In this document: positions 46,270 through 55,307 of the stretch, one piece after another
Numbering within the stretch: position 1 is the first letter of the stretch
Layout of the letters: each line of letters starts with the position of its first letter
NCBI RefSeq assembly: GCF_003130705.1
Contig: NZ_CP021354.1
Location: 310,001 to 374,000, forward strand
Length of the DNA: 64,000 bases
Reading direction: 5' to 3'
Source of the DNA: Rhodococcus oxybenzonivorans
GTDB lineage: Bacteria; Actinomycetota; Actinomycetes; Mycobacteriales; Mycobacteriaceae
Made by a program: the position numbers and the translations under genes
Notes under the pieces: generated by a model
Told to the model about the DNA's origin: nothing
The model's database searches: none
The model's input: the letters and a program-made list of their open reading frames with translations, nothing else

Positions 46270-47072
46270 ACACCACAGAGGCGCCGTTGCCGCCGCTCGC
46301 CCCCCGCGAACGCACCGCCACCACCGCAGCGGAACGACGAGCCGGGTCCCCACTTGCCGTGTCGCTGAAGGGAGTGCGGAAGTCGTTCGGCGACAAGCAC
46401 GTACTCGCCGGAATCGACCTCGAGATCACCCGCGGCGAGTTCGTGGTCCTGCTCGGCCCGAGCGGTACCGGCAAGACGACACTCCTGCGACTGCTCTCGG
46501 GACTCGAGCCGCCGGACAGCGGCGACGTTCTGGTGCCGCGGCAACGCACGGTGGTGTACCAGGAACCGCGCTTGATCCCCTCCAAGCGTGTCCTGGCGAA
46601 TGTGTCGGTCGGGCAACGTCGGTCACGCGTCACCCGCGAAAACGCCCAGCGTGCGCTGGCCGAAGTCAATCTCGGCGACAAACAGCGAGCCTGGCCCGCC
46701 ACCCTGTCCGGCGGCGAAGCGCAACGGGTCGCACTCGCCCGTGCCCTGGTCCGCGAACCAGAACTGCTGCTACTCGACGAGCCCTTCGCCGCGCTCGACG
46801 CGCTGACCCGGTTACAGATGCAGGACCTCGTCGGCGACCTGGTGGCCCGTCACCGCCCGGCCGTTCTGCTCGTCACGCACGACGTCGACGAAGCGGTGCG
46901 CTTGGCCGACCGGGTACTGATCCTCGACAACGGCGGCTTCGCGGTGGACGTCGACATCGACCTCCCGCGTCCGCGGGACAGAAACGATCCCGACTCGCTC
47001 CGCTACCGCGCGACCTTCCTCGCCCAACTGGGAGTGGGACGCCATTCCCCACCAGATAAGGACAACTCATGA
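46266..47072 (+). CDS. ABC sulfonate-type ATPase (SsuB-like)
   Basis: This 268-residue ATPase has Walker A GPSGTGKTT, Q-loop VVYQEPRLIP, signature LSGGEAQR and Walker B LLLLDEPFAALD. The start ATG 46266 overlaps the permease stop. It completes a sulfonate/taurine-type importer. Confidence 0.92.
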   Translation: MNTTEAPLPPLAPRERTATTAAERRAGSPLAVSLKGVRKSFGDKHVLAGIDLEITRGEFVVLLGPSGTGKTTLLRLLSGLEPPDSGDVLVPRQRTVVYQEPRLIPSKRVLANVSVGQRRSRVTRENAQRALAEVNLGDKQRAWPATLSGGEAQRVALARALVREPELLLLDEPFAALDALTRLQMQDLVGDLVARHRPAVLLVTHDVDEAVRLADRVLILDNGGFAVDVDIDLPRPRDRNDPDSLRYRATFLAQLGVGRHSPPDKDNS

Positions 47073-48112
47073 CTGTGACGACCGGAACTGCGCTCGACAC
47101 CCTCTGGTACACCCGCTGCCCGGTACCCACGGCGAGCGGCCTCGCGAACAATCTCGGCTGGCTCGGCCGGACCGCGGACGCCGCCGGAGTCGAATTCGGT
47201 GTCCTGCAGGACGCTGGTCCCGAACTGGCCGTGCGACATTTCGATCACCGACTGCCGGGCCTCATCCGGGAAGGCGGCAACGTGCCGGCCCTCGCCGCAC
47301 GCGCCGAAGGTTCACCGACCCGGCTGATCGGACTCACCTGGATCGACGAGGCGCAGGCGATTCTCGTGCGCCCGGAGTCCGGTATCCGCGCGGCCGCCGA
47401 GCTGGCCGGGCTGCGCGTCGGCATCCCCGCCTGGGCCGCCGACCGGGCACGGAGCTTCCCGCGTGCGATGGCACTGCACGGCGTCGCCTCCGCGCTGCGC
47501 CTCGGCGGGCTCTCCTTCGCAGACGTAAAGCTCGTGGAGGTTGCGACGACGGCGGCTCCGCAGGTGCGCACCGCCAATCCCGACCGCAACACCACCTGGG
47601 GCATCGAGTCGCTGCTGGCGGGTGATGTCGATGCCGTGTACGTCAAGGGCGCCCGCGCCCAGGACGTGGCTCGGCAGCACGGGCTGGTCGTCGCGGTCGA
47701 CCTCGATTCCACTGCCACGCTGCGGGATCGGGTGAACAATGGCACCCCACGCCCGGTCACCGTGCACGCCGACCTCCTCGAACACCGCCCCGACATCGTG
47801 ATCGGCTTCCTCGCCGAGAGCCTGCGTGCCGCGGACTGGGCGGCGGCGAACGTGGAACAGGTACGTGCCGTCTTCCAGACCGAGACACAGTCCGGACCGG
47901 AAGGCGTCGTCGCGGCGTACGGCGAGAACTTCCACGAAGGGCTCCACCTGAACCTGTCCGAGGAGCGGGTCGACCTTCTCGGCGTCCAGAAACAGTTCCT
48001 GTACGCCCACGGCTTCCTCGCCAGGGATTTCGACCTCGAATCCTGGGTGTCGCGCGAACCCCTCGAGCAGGCCAACGCGCAGCTCGCCGCGGAGAAGGAG
48101 CCCACGACGTGA
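47069..48112 (+). CDS. DszB-like desulfinase (aryl sulfinate desulfinase homologue)
   Basis: This 347-residue protein has the SsuA/NMT1 binding-protein fold but no signal peptide, as expected of an intracellular enzyme. Its start resembles DszB, the 2-(2'-hydroxyphenyl)benzenesulfinate desulfinase: TLWYTRCPVPTA parallels the TLTYSNCPVP recalled for DszB. The three DszB catalytic residues Cys27, His60 and Arg70 have counterparts Cys17, His57 (RHFDH) and Arg67 (IREGGNVPAL), with His-Arg spacing of 10 in both. It is coupled by ATGA to the ATPase and by GTGA to the monooxygenases. I infer a C-S bond cleavage of a sulfinate; a plain binding protein is the alternative. Confidence 0.7.
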   Translation: MTVTTGTALDTLWYTRCPVPTASGLANNLGWLGRTADAAGVEFGVLQDAGPELAVRHFDHRLPGLIREGGNVPALAARAEGSPTRLIGLTWIDEAQAILVRPESGIRAAAELAGLRVGIPAWAADRARSFPRAMALHGVASALRLGGLSFADVKLVEVATTAAPQVRTANPDRNTTWGIESLLAGDVDAVYVKGARAQDVARQHGLVVAVDLDSTATLRDRVNNGTPRPVTVHADLLEHRPDIVIGFLAESLRAADWAAANVEQVRAVFQTETQSGPEGVVAAYGENFHEGLHLNLSEERVDLLGVQKQFLYAHGFLARDFDLESWVSREPLEQANAQLAAEKEPTT

Positions 48113-49209
48113 CGGACTTCTACTGGGAGTTACCGTCCCGCGGTGACGGGCGCCGGGTCGCATCCGGGCTGAACACTCGTGGCGGGTTCGGGGCCGATCG
48201 TCCGGTGACGGTCGCCACCGATCCTCGTCCGGGCAAGCTCGGCCCCTTCGACGAACTCGCCCAGGTGATCCACGCCGCGGAATTGTCGGGAGTCGACGGA
48301 GTGATCGCTCCCTACGACCCGTCGGGTGAAGAATCCTGGGTGGTGGCCGCGGCGGCACTGCGGCAGACCCGGCACGCGCGGGTCGCGGTCGAATTCCATC
48401 CCGCCTTCGGCACTCCGGTGTACGCGGCGAAGATGTCCGCGACCCTGCAGAGGCTTTCCGGTGGACGGCTCGAGTGGCGACTGAAGGTCGGGACCGACCC
48501 GGCCGACGCCCGCGCTCGCGGCGACCGGGTGACGGGTCGGAACCGGTACGCGCGTGCGGACGAGTTCCTGACCGTGGCTCGCGGTGTGTGGAATGACAGC
48601 GAGGTCCTTCCGGGCGGATTCGGCGGCACCGGATACGACTTCGCCGGAAACCACTACGACGTGATCGACGGCGGATTCCGCGGCATCCTCTCCGGGCTTC
48701 CCTTCCCCGTCGTACACCTCACCGGGAATTCGGACGAGGCTGTGAGGTTGTCTGCCAAGCACGGTGACGTCCACCAATTCATGCTGACCGACACCGGGTA
48801 CGAGACGTCCGCGCGCACCCTGGCCGACCGTGCACTCGAGCAGGGCAGGTCGGTGCGAAAGCTGTTGCGGCTGCCGATCATTGCGCGTGAGACGACGGAC
48901 GAGGCGTGGGCGCGCGTCGAGCGGCTGTGGCGGGAGGCGCACCCGGACGGTGTGAGCGGCGACAGCCGCGCTCTCGCACGCGAGAACTCCCAGTGGTCGG
49001 GGTTCGACCGCCTCGGCTACGACCAGCCCATCGGCCTGATCGGCAGCTATGAGGACGTGGCCCGCGAGTTGTCGTCGTTCCGGGATATCGACGGCTTCGT
49101 CCTCACCGGCCGACCACACATCGAGGAACTTCACCGTGCGGGCGAACACCTGCTCCATCTCGTCGACCCCGCCGGACGCACCCTCGCCGGTCAGGAGGTA
49201 CACGCATGA
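48109..49209 (+). CDS. LLM-class flavin-dependent monooxygenase (sulfonate/sulfone monooxygenase-like)
   Basis: This 366-residue bacterial-luciferase-like TIM barrel starts at GTG 48109. Features are a start MTDFYWELPSRGDG, YAAKMSATLQRLSGGRLEWRLKVG and LIGSYEDVARELSSFRDIDGFVLTG toward the end. It would use reduced flavin and oxygen to insert oxygen next to sulfur. It pairs with the related enzyme downstream. No flavin reductase gene is in the operon, so FMNH2 must come from elsewhere. Confidence 0.87.
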   Translation: MTDFYWELPSRGDGRRVASGLNTRGGFGADRPVTVATDPRPGKLGPFDELAQVIHAAELSGVDGVIAPYDPSGEESWVVAAAALRQTRHARVAVEFHPAFGTPVYAAKMSATLQRLSGGRLEWRLKVGTDPADARARGDRVTGRNRYARADEFLTVARGVWNDSEVLPGGFGGTGYDFAGNHYDVIDGGFRGILSGLPFPVVHLTGNSDEAVRLSAKHGDVHQFMLTDTGYETSARTLADRALEQGRSVRKLLRLPIIARETTDEAWARVERLWREAHPDGVSGDSRALARENSQWSGFDRLGYDQPIGLIGSYEDVARELSSFRDIDGFVLTGRPHIEELHRAGEHLLHLVDPAGRTLAGQEVHA

Positions 49210-50360
49210 GTATCGACTTCTACTGGCGCATAGGCATGGAGGGCGACCACGCGTCACTGCGCACGCCGCGTCGCTACAACCGTGGCGATGCGGGCGGATA
49301 CGGTCCCGGCAACATCGCGCCGGCGATTCGGAACGGTGAACTCGACGGCTACGGGTACATCGACCACATGGCGGCCGTGGCGAAGGCGTCCGAGTCTGCC
49401 GGCTTTCTCGGCGGGCTGCTGCCGTCGTTCCCCATGACGGACGATCCGTGGGCCACAGCGGCCGCGCTGGCCGCCGAGACCACCACGTACCGTTTCATGG
49501 TCGCCTTCCAGCCCGGTTTCCTCCACCCCCTGCAAGCGGCGAGGATGTCGGCGAGCCTGCAGCGGGCCACCGGTGGGCGACTGGTCTACAACATCATCAG
49601 CGGCGGTGGCGGCGCCCCGCAATTGTGGTGGGGTGACAAGGTCGATCACGACGACCGCTACACCCGGACCTCGGAGTTCCTCGACGTGCTCCGGGGCGTG
49701 TGGGACGGACGTCCGTTCGATTTCGACGGCCGCTTCTTCCGCACGGAAGGCGCCGCCCTGCCACCCGGCCTCGCCGGTCAACCGTTTCCCGAGGTGTACT
49801 TCTCCGGTTCCTCCGGCGCCGCGGTGGCTGCCGCGGGACGGCACGCGGACTACTACCTCTCCTGGCTCGAGCCGTACGCCGACCTGCGAGCCAAGTTCGA
49901 CGGTGTGCGTGAGCATTCCGCGAAGCTCGGCCGCACACCGAAGTTCGCGGTGCGCATCGACGTCGTCGCTCGTCACACCGAGGAGGCCGCCTGGGCCGAG
50001 ATCGAGAAGGGCTGGGCGTTCGTCGACAAGGGTGCCGCCGACCGTGCGGCGCAGGGTGATTCCGTCGGTGCGGCCCGTATCAAGGGGTGGGTGCCCGAAC
50101 ACATCACCGGGTACCGCGATCTCGAAGTTCAGCCGAACGTGTGGTGTGGGTTCAGCCTCATCCGCGGCGGCCCGGCCTTCGGACTGGTCGGCAGCTACGA
50201 ACAGGTCGCCGAACGTCTCGACGAACTGCGTGAGCTCGGCGTGGACGCCTTCATCCTGGCCGGCAACCCTCACCTCGAGGAGGCATACCGCGTCGGTGAA
50301 GAAGTTCTTCCCCTCCTGCAACGCCAACCACTTCCCATTTTCGGACAGGACACACCATGA
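49206..50360 (+). CDS. LLM-class flavin-dependent alkanesulfonate monooxygenase (SsuD-like)
   Basis: This 384-residue enzyme looks more like classic SsuD than its upstream neighbour: MSIDFYWRIGMEGDH, GFLGGLLPSFPMTDDPW, LQRATGGRLVYNIISGGG and GPAFGLVGSYEQVAERLDELRELGVDAFILAG, all close to SsuD blocks. It would release sulfite from a sulfonate. ATG 49206 overlaps the previous stop. Confidence 0.88.
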   Translation: MSIDFYWRIGMEGDHASLRTPRRYNRGDAGGYGPGNIAPAIRNGELDGYGYIDHMAAVAKASESAGFLGGLLPSFPMTDDPWATAAALAAETTTYRFMVAFQPGFLHPLQAARMSASLQRATGGRLVYNIISGGGGAPQLWWGDKVDHDDRYTRTSEFLDVLRGVWDGRPFDFDGRFFRTEGAALPPGLAGQPFPEVYFSGSSGAAVAAAGRHADYYLSWLEPYADLRAKFDGVREHSAKLGRTPKFAVRIDVVARHTEEAAWAEIEKGWAFVDKGAADRAAQGDSVGAARIKGWVPEHITGYRDLEVQPNVWCGFSLIRGGPAFGLVGSYEQVAERLDELRELGVDAFILAGNPHLEEAYRVGEEVLPLLQRQPLPIFGQDTP

Positions 50361-51064
50361 CTACAACCGAGCATCGCGTGAACTCCGAGGTCACCACCTT
50401 CGTGGAGGCAGCGAGGCGCGCCGCGGACAAGGCTTTCGCCGTATTCCGGAGCACCGGTACCGTGTCGGCCAACGGCACCGTCAATTTCGTCGAACGGGTC
50501 CCGGGCACCGAGATCGCCGTCGCGCTGAACGATCCCGGCCCGTGGGCTGATGATCCCCACGTGTCACCGGTCGTGGCGACCTTCGACGGTGACGTGCTGT
50601 CGGGTAACGGTTCTGCCGGATTCGTCACCGGCTACGCCGCCGTCTTCCGGCAGCATCCCGAGATCACCAGCGTCGTCCACATCCACACACCGTGGCTCGG
50701 CGGCTGGGCGCAAACCCACCGCACCTTGCCGATCCGGTACGCCGCGTCACAGCGACTGACGCTCTCGCGGGAGATTCCGCCGCACATCGATCGTTCGCAG
50801 TCGGCGGGCGACTTCATCCTCGAGCGCCTGCAGGACGACCCGGACCTCGTGGCCATCTTCGAGGCCAACGGCGGTGTCAACGTGATCGGCCGCAACGGCC
50901 TGCTCGAGCTCGCAAAATTCGTCGTTCTCCTCGAAGAAGGCGCACAATTCCAGGCAATCGCCGAATCTCTCGGCGGTTCGGTCGAATTCGACCCCTCGAA
51001 CCTCGCCGTGCAGTGGGGACGCTCGGGGCTCGCCGACGAGGCCCGCCGGCGCGGCCTCCTCTGA
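50357..51064 (+). CDS. Class II aldolase/adducin family protein
   Basis: This 235-residue protein has the class II aldolase fold. Zinc ligands are probably in SVVHIHTPW (His-x-His), and a further His is expected near IPPHIDRS. The FVTGYAAVFRQHPEITS segment is typical. Family members cleave or epimerise sugar-phosphate-like substrates or decarboxylate and dehydrate hydroxy acids. In this operon it may process the carbon skeleton left after desulfonation. ATG 50357 overlaps the previous stop. Confidence 0.82.
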   Translation: MTTTEHRVNSEVTTFVEAARRAADKAFAVFRSTGTVSANGTVNFVERVPGTEIAVALNDPGPWADDPHVSPVVATFDGDVLSGNGSAGFVTGYAAVFRQHPEITSVVHIHTPWLGGWAQTHRTLPIRYAASQRLTLSREIPPHIDRSQSAGDFILERLQDDPDLVAIFEANGGVNVIGRNGLLELAKFVVLLEEGAQFQAIAESLGGSVEFDPSNLAVQWGRSGLADEARRRGLL

Positions 51065-52047
51065 TGTCCTCACCTTCCCCAAATCGAACAGAACAGGCAA
51101 CGGCCATGACAGTCCGTGTCGGATACTTCCCGCACAATAACTCGCTTTTCGTGCTGCGGCACACAGGAATCCTCGAGCGTCGGCTACCCGACGTCGAATG
51201 GGTGGATCTGCGCAACCTTCCGTCGAAGCCGCCCGTCGATCCCACCAACGCCCTTCCGACCCTGCATTCCGACTGGCTGTTCGAGGACGGCGGCTACGAC
51301 GTCATCGGCACCGGATTCACCCCGCCGATCACCGGCCTGGCGCACGACCGCGACCTCGTCTACATCGGCATCTCCGGGCCCCGCGTCGAAAACGGCCGCC
51401 TCGTCGTGAAGGCGGAGTCCGGCATCGACGCCGTCGAGGATCTTCGCGGAAAGCGCGTCGGCATCGCACACGGCTCATGGCAGACGACGCTGCTCCTGTT
51501 CGCGCTCGACCGGGCCGGGCTCACCTGGTCCGACATCGTTCCCGTTGACACCGACGTGCGCGGAGGCGGAGGCGAACTCGTCAGCGGAACCATCGATGCG
51601 TGGGTCGGCGCATACCCGGGGCTGGCGGAGATCGAAGCCGAGCACGCACTGCGCACGCTCGTCGAAACGGACGGACTCTTCAGCCACCCCTCGCTGTGGT
51701 TCACCCGCCGCGCCTTCGCGGAAAACAACGCCGAGCAGCTGCGGGCCGTCGTCGAGGCGCTGCAGGAGTCGGACGCCTGGATCGAGGCACACACGCGCGA
51801 AGCGGCGCAGTTCTTCGTCGACGACGTCGAGCGGCGTGGCGGCACCGCCAGTCTCGATGCCTGGGAAGCGGCGCTGCGCGGCCGGCCCTTCGGCATCCAC
51901 CCGGTGACCGACGAATTCCTGGACGAACAGCAACACGCCGCCGACCTCCTGCTGGCCAACGGACTCCTCCCGCGGTCGATCCGGGTCCGCGACGCCGTGG
52001 TACCGGAGATCGGCGAGTTGGTCACCGCCGATCGCGCCGCCGTGTAG
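51064..52047 (+). CDS. SsuA/NMT1-like protein without signal peptide
   Basis: This 327-residue protein has the binding-protein fold (GISGPRVENGRLVVKAESGIDAVEDLRGKRVGIAHGSWQ over residues 110-150; SGTIDAWVGAYPG). It has no signal peptide and no Cys in the position used by DszB. The start is ATG 51064 (one base overlap, TGATG) or ATG 51106. Either it is exported by an unseen route, or it is a cytoplasmic ligand-binding protein or enzyme relative. It is the last gene of the organosulfur operon. Confidence 0.75.
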   Translation: MSSPSPNRTEQATAMTVRVGYFPHNNSLFVLRHTGILERRLPDVEWVDLRNLPSKPPVDPTNALPTLHSDWLFEDGGYDVIGTGFTPPITGLAHDRDLVYIGISGPRVENGRLVVKAESGIDAVEDLRGKRVGIAHGSWQTTLLLFALDRAGLTWSDIVPVDTDVRGGGGELVSGTIDAWVGAYPGLAEIEAEHALRTLVETDGLFSHPSLWFTRRAFAENNAEQLRAVVEALQESDAWIEAHTREAAQFFVDDVERRGGTASLDAWEAALRGRPFGIHPVTDEFLDEQQHAADLLLANGLLPRSIRVRDAVVPEIGELVTADRAAV

Positions 52048-52157
52048 GCGGGGCTCCCGCGGCCAAGGGTCCGCGACTCGTGCGGTTCCCTTGTCTCCGC
52101 GGACGGGGAGGGGGAGGGTGGTGTTCCAGGACACCGTCACCCTTGCGGAGGCCGGAC

Positions 52158-52892
52158 ATGGACACCACGATCACCGAGATCGCACCCGACATCTACCGCA
52201 TGTCGACGTACATCGACGACGCGAACCTGATCATGAACCAGTTCCTCGTCGACGGTGAGGAACCGCTGCTCTTCCACACCGGACAGCGGTTCCTCTTCCC
52301 CTCGGCATCCGAGGCGGTCGCTCGGCTGATCCCACTCGACCGATTGCGATGGATCACGTTCGGCCACGTCGAGGCCGACGAGTGCGGCGCGATGAACTCG
52401 TGGCTCGGGGTTGCGCCGCACGCCGAGGTCGCACATGGGGCGATGGGCTGCTTCGTGCAGGTGAACGACCTGGCCGACCGTATGCCTCGGCCCCTCGACG
52501 ACGGCGACGTCCTCGAGACGGGGACGCGGCGGGTGCGCCACATCGACACCCCGCATGTCCCGCACGGTTGGGATGCGGGACTCATGTTCGAGGAGACGAC
52601 GTCGACCCTGTTCTGTGGAGATTTGTTCACCGCGTTCGGTCATCATCCCGCCCTGACCGAAGAGGAGTTGCTCGGTCCGGCGCTGGACGGTGAGGACAAC
52701 GGGAGGGCGACGTGCCTGACACCGGCGCTCGAACCGACCATCCGCGCATTGGCGGACCTCGAACCCTCAACCCTGGCACCTATGCATGCACCGGCCTTCA
52801 CCGGCGACTGCGTCCAGGCGCTGCACGACCTCGCTTCCGCCTACGAGCAACGGTTCGAAGCCGAACGCGAACGGTACGCCGGCCGGCACTGA
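52158..52892 (+). CDS. MBL-fold protein of the oxygen-binding di-iron (ODP/FprA) type
   Basis: This 244-residue protein has the HxExD metal motif in GHVEADE, near residue 68, rather than the HxHxDH of hydrolases. Further ligands appear in PHVPHGWDAG, FCGDLF and APMHAPAF. This set is that of the flavo-di-iron MBL domain, but without the flavodoxin domain. Such stand-alone proteins are thought to sense or reduce O2 or NO. It stands alone, 110 bp after the organosulfur operon and 132 bp before katE. Confidence 0.75.
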   Translation: MDTTITEIAPDIYRMSTYIDDANLIMNQFLVDGEEPLLFHTGQRFLFPSASEAVARLIPLDRLRWITFGHVEADECGAMNSWLGVAPHAEVAHGAMGCFVQVNDLADRMPRPLDDGDVLETGTRRVRHIDTPHVPHGWDAGLMFEETTSTLFCGDLFTAFGHHPALTEEELLGPALDGEDNGRATCLTPALEPTIRALADLEPSTLAPMHAPAFTGDCVQALHDLASAYEQRFEAERERYAGRH

Positions 52893-53024
52893 CCCCCGCG
52901 TCCTAGGGGCGCGGGCAGCGGATGGGTTGCGCGGCTCCCGTCTGGGCACTCTGCATCGAGAGCGGCGCCGTACAACAGCGATGCGGCACCGGCCTTGCTC
53001 GAGCGACAGCGAAGGGGAACTTAC

Positions 53025-55166
53025 GTGTCCGAGAAGAAGCCGTTGATCCCAGGAACACCCGGATCGGGAACACCGTCGGTCGACGAGCCGACCGAGCCCA
53101 GAGAGCCGCTTCCACCGAAGTCCGATCAGCGGTCGCCTGCATTGCGGACCGCGACGGGTGAGCCCGTCAAGGGTGCGGAGACGGCGAGGGGACAGAAGGG
53201 CGAGTACCTCACGACCGCGCAGGGGGCGCGTCTGTACGACACGGACCACTCGCTCAAAGCGGGGAAGCGGGGACCGACCCTCCTTCAGGATCACCATCTG
53301 CGGGAAAAGATCACACACTTCGATCACGAACGGATTCCCGAGCGGGTGGTCCACGCCCGGGGCGCTGCTGCGCACGGTGTGTTCCGCGGCTACGGCGCCG
53401 CCGAGCCGATCAGTAAGGCCGCATTCCTCGGCAAAGACGTCGAAACTCCCGTCTTCGTCCGGTTCTCGACTGTTCTCGGCTCGCGTGGTTCGGCAGACGC
53501 CGTCCGGGACACCCGCGGTTTCGCCACCAAGTTCTACACCAGCGAGGGCACCTTCGACCTGGTGGGCAACAACATTCCGGTCTTCTTCATCCAGGACGGA
53601 ATCAAGTTCCCGGACATCATTCACGCCGGCAAACCGCATCCCGACCGCGAGATACCGCAGGCCCAGAGCGCCCACGACACCTTCTGGGACTTCGTGTCCC
53701 TCCACACCGAGGCGACGGCGCACACGCTGTGGAACATGTCCGACCGGGGCATCCCGCGGTCGTATCGGATGATGGAAGGCTTCGGTGTCAACACCTTCCG
53801 CATGATCAATGCAGACGGCGAAAGCACTCTGGTGAAGTTCCACTGGAAGCCGAAGCTTGGCGTGCACTCGCTGGTCTGGGAGGAAGCGCAGATCATCAAC
53901 GGCATGGACCCCGACTTCCATCGACGCGATCTGGCCGATGCGATCGAAGCCGGTGCCTACCCGCAGTGGGAACTGGGAATCCAGGCGTTCCCGGACACTC
54001 CCGACCAGATGTTCGATGGAATCGACCTCCTCGACCCCACGAAGATCGTGCCGGAAGAATTGGCTCCGGTGCAGCCGATCGGCGTCATGACGTTGACGGC
54101 GAACCCGACCAACTTCTTCGCCGAGACGGAGCAGGTGGCGTTCCATCCCGGCCACCTCGTTCCCGGCATCGACGTGACCGACGATCCGCTGCTGCAGGCC
54201 CGGTTGTTCTCGTATCTCGATACACAGATCAGCCGGCTCGGTGGCCCGAACTTCGGGCAGATACCGATCAACCGTCCCCACACCGAGGTCAACGACATGC
54301 TGCGCGACGGCATGCACCAGACGGGAGTGCACCCCGGGGTCGCGCCGTACCGGCCCAATTCGCTCGACGGGGGATGCCCGTTCCTGGCCGGAGCAGACAC
54401 CAGCGCCTTCGTCGAGGTGCCGGTGCCGATGCCGGAGTCGACGAAACTCCGGGGCGCCCCCGCGAGTTACGACGACCACTTCTCGCAGGCCCGGCTCTTC
54501 TACGCCAGCCTCACCGACATCGAACGCGCCCACGTCGCGCAGGCGTACACGTTCGAACTGGGGAAGTGCTACGAGCAGGCCATCAAGGAGCGGACACTCC
54601 GCGTTCTCGCCGAGATCGATACCGGCCTGTGTGCGGAGGTCGCTGCCGGCCTCGGACTCCCGGCCCCCGAGCCGACCGTCGCCCACGAGGCGCCGCCGAT
54701 CGTCAGCCCCGCGCTGTCCCAGGTGGGCGCCGAGTGGCCGGTCGACGGCCGGATCATCGGCATCGTCGCGGACGAGACGTCGGACCTCGCCGAGGTGGCC
54801 GCAGCCGTGAAGACGATCGATGCGGGCGGGATGGTTCCGCTGGTCATCGGACCCCACGGCGGTGAACTCGGGTCGGGGAAGGAGGCGGTACCGGTGTCGC
54901 GCACGTTCCTGACGATGCGTTCGGTGGAATTCGACGCGATCCTCCTCGCCGCATCCCCGTCCGATCCTCGGTTGCTGGTGCTCGTCTCCGAGGCATTCCG
55001 TCACTGCAAGGCGATCGGCGGGTGGCCTGCCGGCCGCGATCTGCTCGTCGGCGCCGGCATCTCGGCCGATGCTCCCGGAATCGTCGTGGCGGACGAGACC
55101 GAGGGGCTGCTCGACGGCATGACGACGCTGATGCGGTCGCACCGGGTGTGGGAGCGGACCGTCTGA
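53025..55166 (+). CDS. katE: Monofunctional large-subunit catalase (HPII type)
   Basis: This 713-residue haem catalase converts hydrogen peroxide to water and oxygen. The distal His is in [11 protein letters not shown], the Asn in [17 protein letters not shown] and the proximal Tyr in RLFSYLDTQ. The C-terminal part (from about residue 565, [17 protein letters not shown]) is the flavodoxin/GATase-like extension of large catalases. The GTG start at 53025 has the site GAAGGGGA; a TTG 30 bases earlier is in frame but lacks one. It is followed by a strong terminator. Oxygenase-rich surroundings make peroxide defence plausible. Confidence 0.93.
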   Translation: MSEKKPLIPGTPGSGTPSVDEPTEPREPLPPKSDQRSPALRTATGEPVKGAETARGQKGEYLTTAQGARLYDTDHSLKAGKRGPTLLQDHHLREKITHFDHERIPERVVHARGAAAHGVFRGYGAAEPISKAAFLGKDVETPVFVRFSTVLGSRGSADAVRDTRGFATKFYTSEGTFDLVGNNIPVFFIQDGIKFPDIIHAGKPHPDREIPQAQSAHDTFWDFVSLHTEATAHTLWNMSDRGIPRSYRMMEGFGVNTFRMINADGESTLVKFHWKPKLGVHSLVWEEAQIINGMDPDFHRRDLADAIEAGAYPQWELGIQAFPDTPDQMFDGIDLLDPTKIVPEELAPVQPIGVMTLTANPTNFFAETEQVAFHPGHLVPGIDVTDDPLLQARLFSYLDTQISRLGGPNFGQIPINRPHTEVNDMLRDGMHQTGVHPGVAPYRPNSLDGGCPFLAGADTSAFVEVPVPMPESTKLRGAPASYDDHFSQARLFYASLTDIERAHVAQAYTFELGKCYEQAIKERTLRVLAEIDTGLCAEVAAGLGLPAPEPTVAHEAPPIVSPALSQVGAEWPVDGRIIGIVADETSDLAEVAAAVKTIDAGGMVPLVIGPHGGELGSGKEAVPVSRTFLTMRSVEFDAILLAASPSDPRLLVLVSEAFRHCKAIGGWPAGRDLLVGAGISADAPGIVVADETEGLLDGMTTLMRSHRVWERTV

Positions 55167-55181
55167 TCGACAGCAGTACCA

Positions 55182-55209
55182 GGTGACCCGGCCCTACGGC
55201 CGGGTCACC
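55182..55209 (+). terminator. Perfect 12-bp hairpin after katE
   Basis: GGTGACCCGGCC and GGCCGGGTCACC enclose the loop CTAC, 16 bp after the katE stop. There is no T-run beyond TTCGTT, but the stem is long and perfect. Confidence 0.75.
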
Positions 55210-55256
55210 GTTCGTTCGTAGGAACGAAATTCCTGCAACTGTGGCGCACGATACAT

Positions 55257-55283
55257 CTTAGTGCTAAATTATTGAGCACTAAG
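55257..55283. promoter_or_regulatory. TTAGCGCTAA-type operator, copy 3 (Rieske operon), best palindrome
   Basis: CTTAGTGCT and AGCACTAAG are perfect 9-bp arms around a 9-bp spacer, 25 bp before the reductase start. This is the clearest copy of the shared motif. Confidence 0.7.
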
Positions 55284-55307
55284 GAAATGCCGAGTGCAGG
55301 AGTATCG

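Noticed and set aside
44378..52047. Operon read as a complete dsz (4S) pathway
   Set aside because: No convincing DszA or DszC was seen; the two flavin enzymes look SsuD-like and the context is a sulfonate importer.
52767..55142. Long minus-strand ORF (791 codons) opposite katE
   Set aside because: It is a high-GC shadow of the catalase gene; it has no motif and the catalase on the plus strand has all its catalytic residues.
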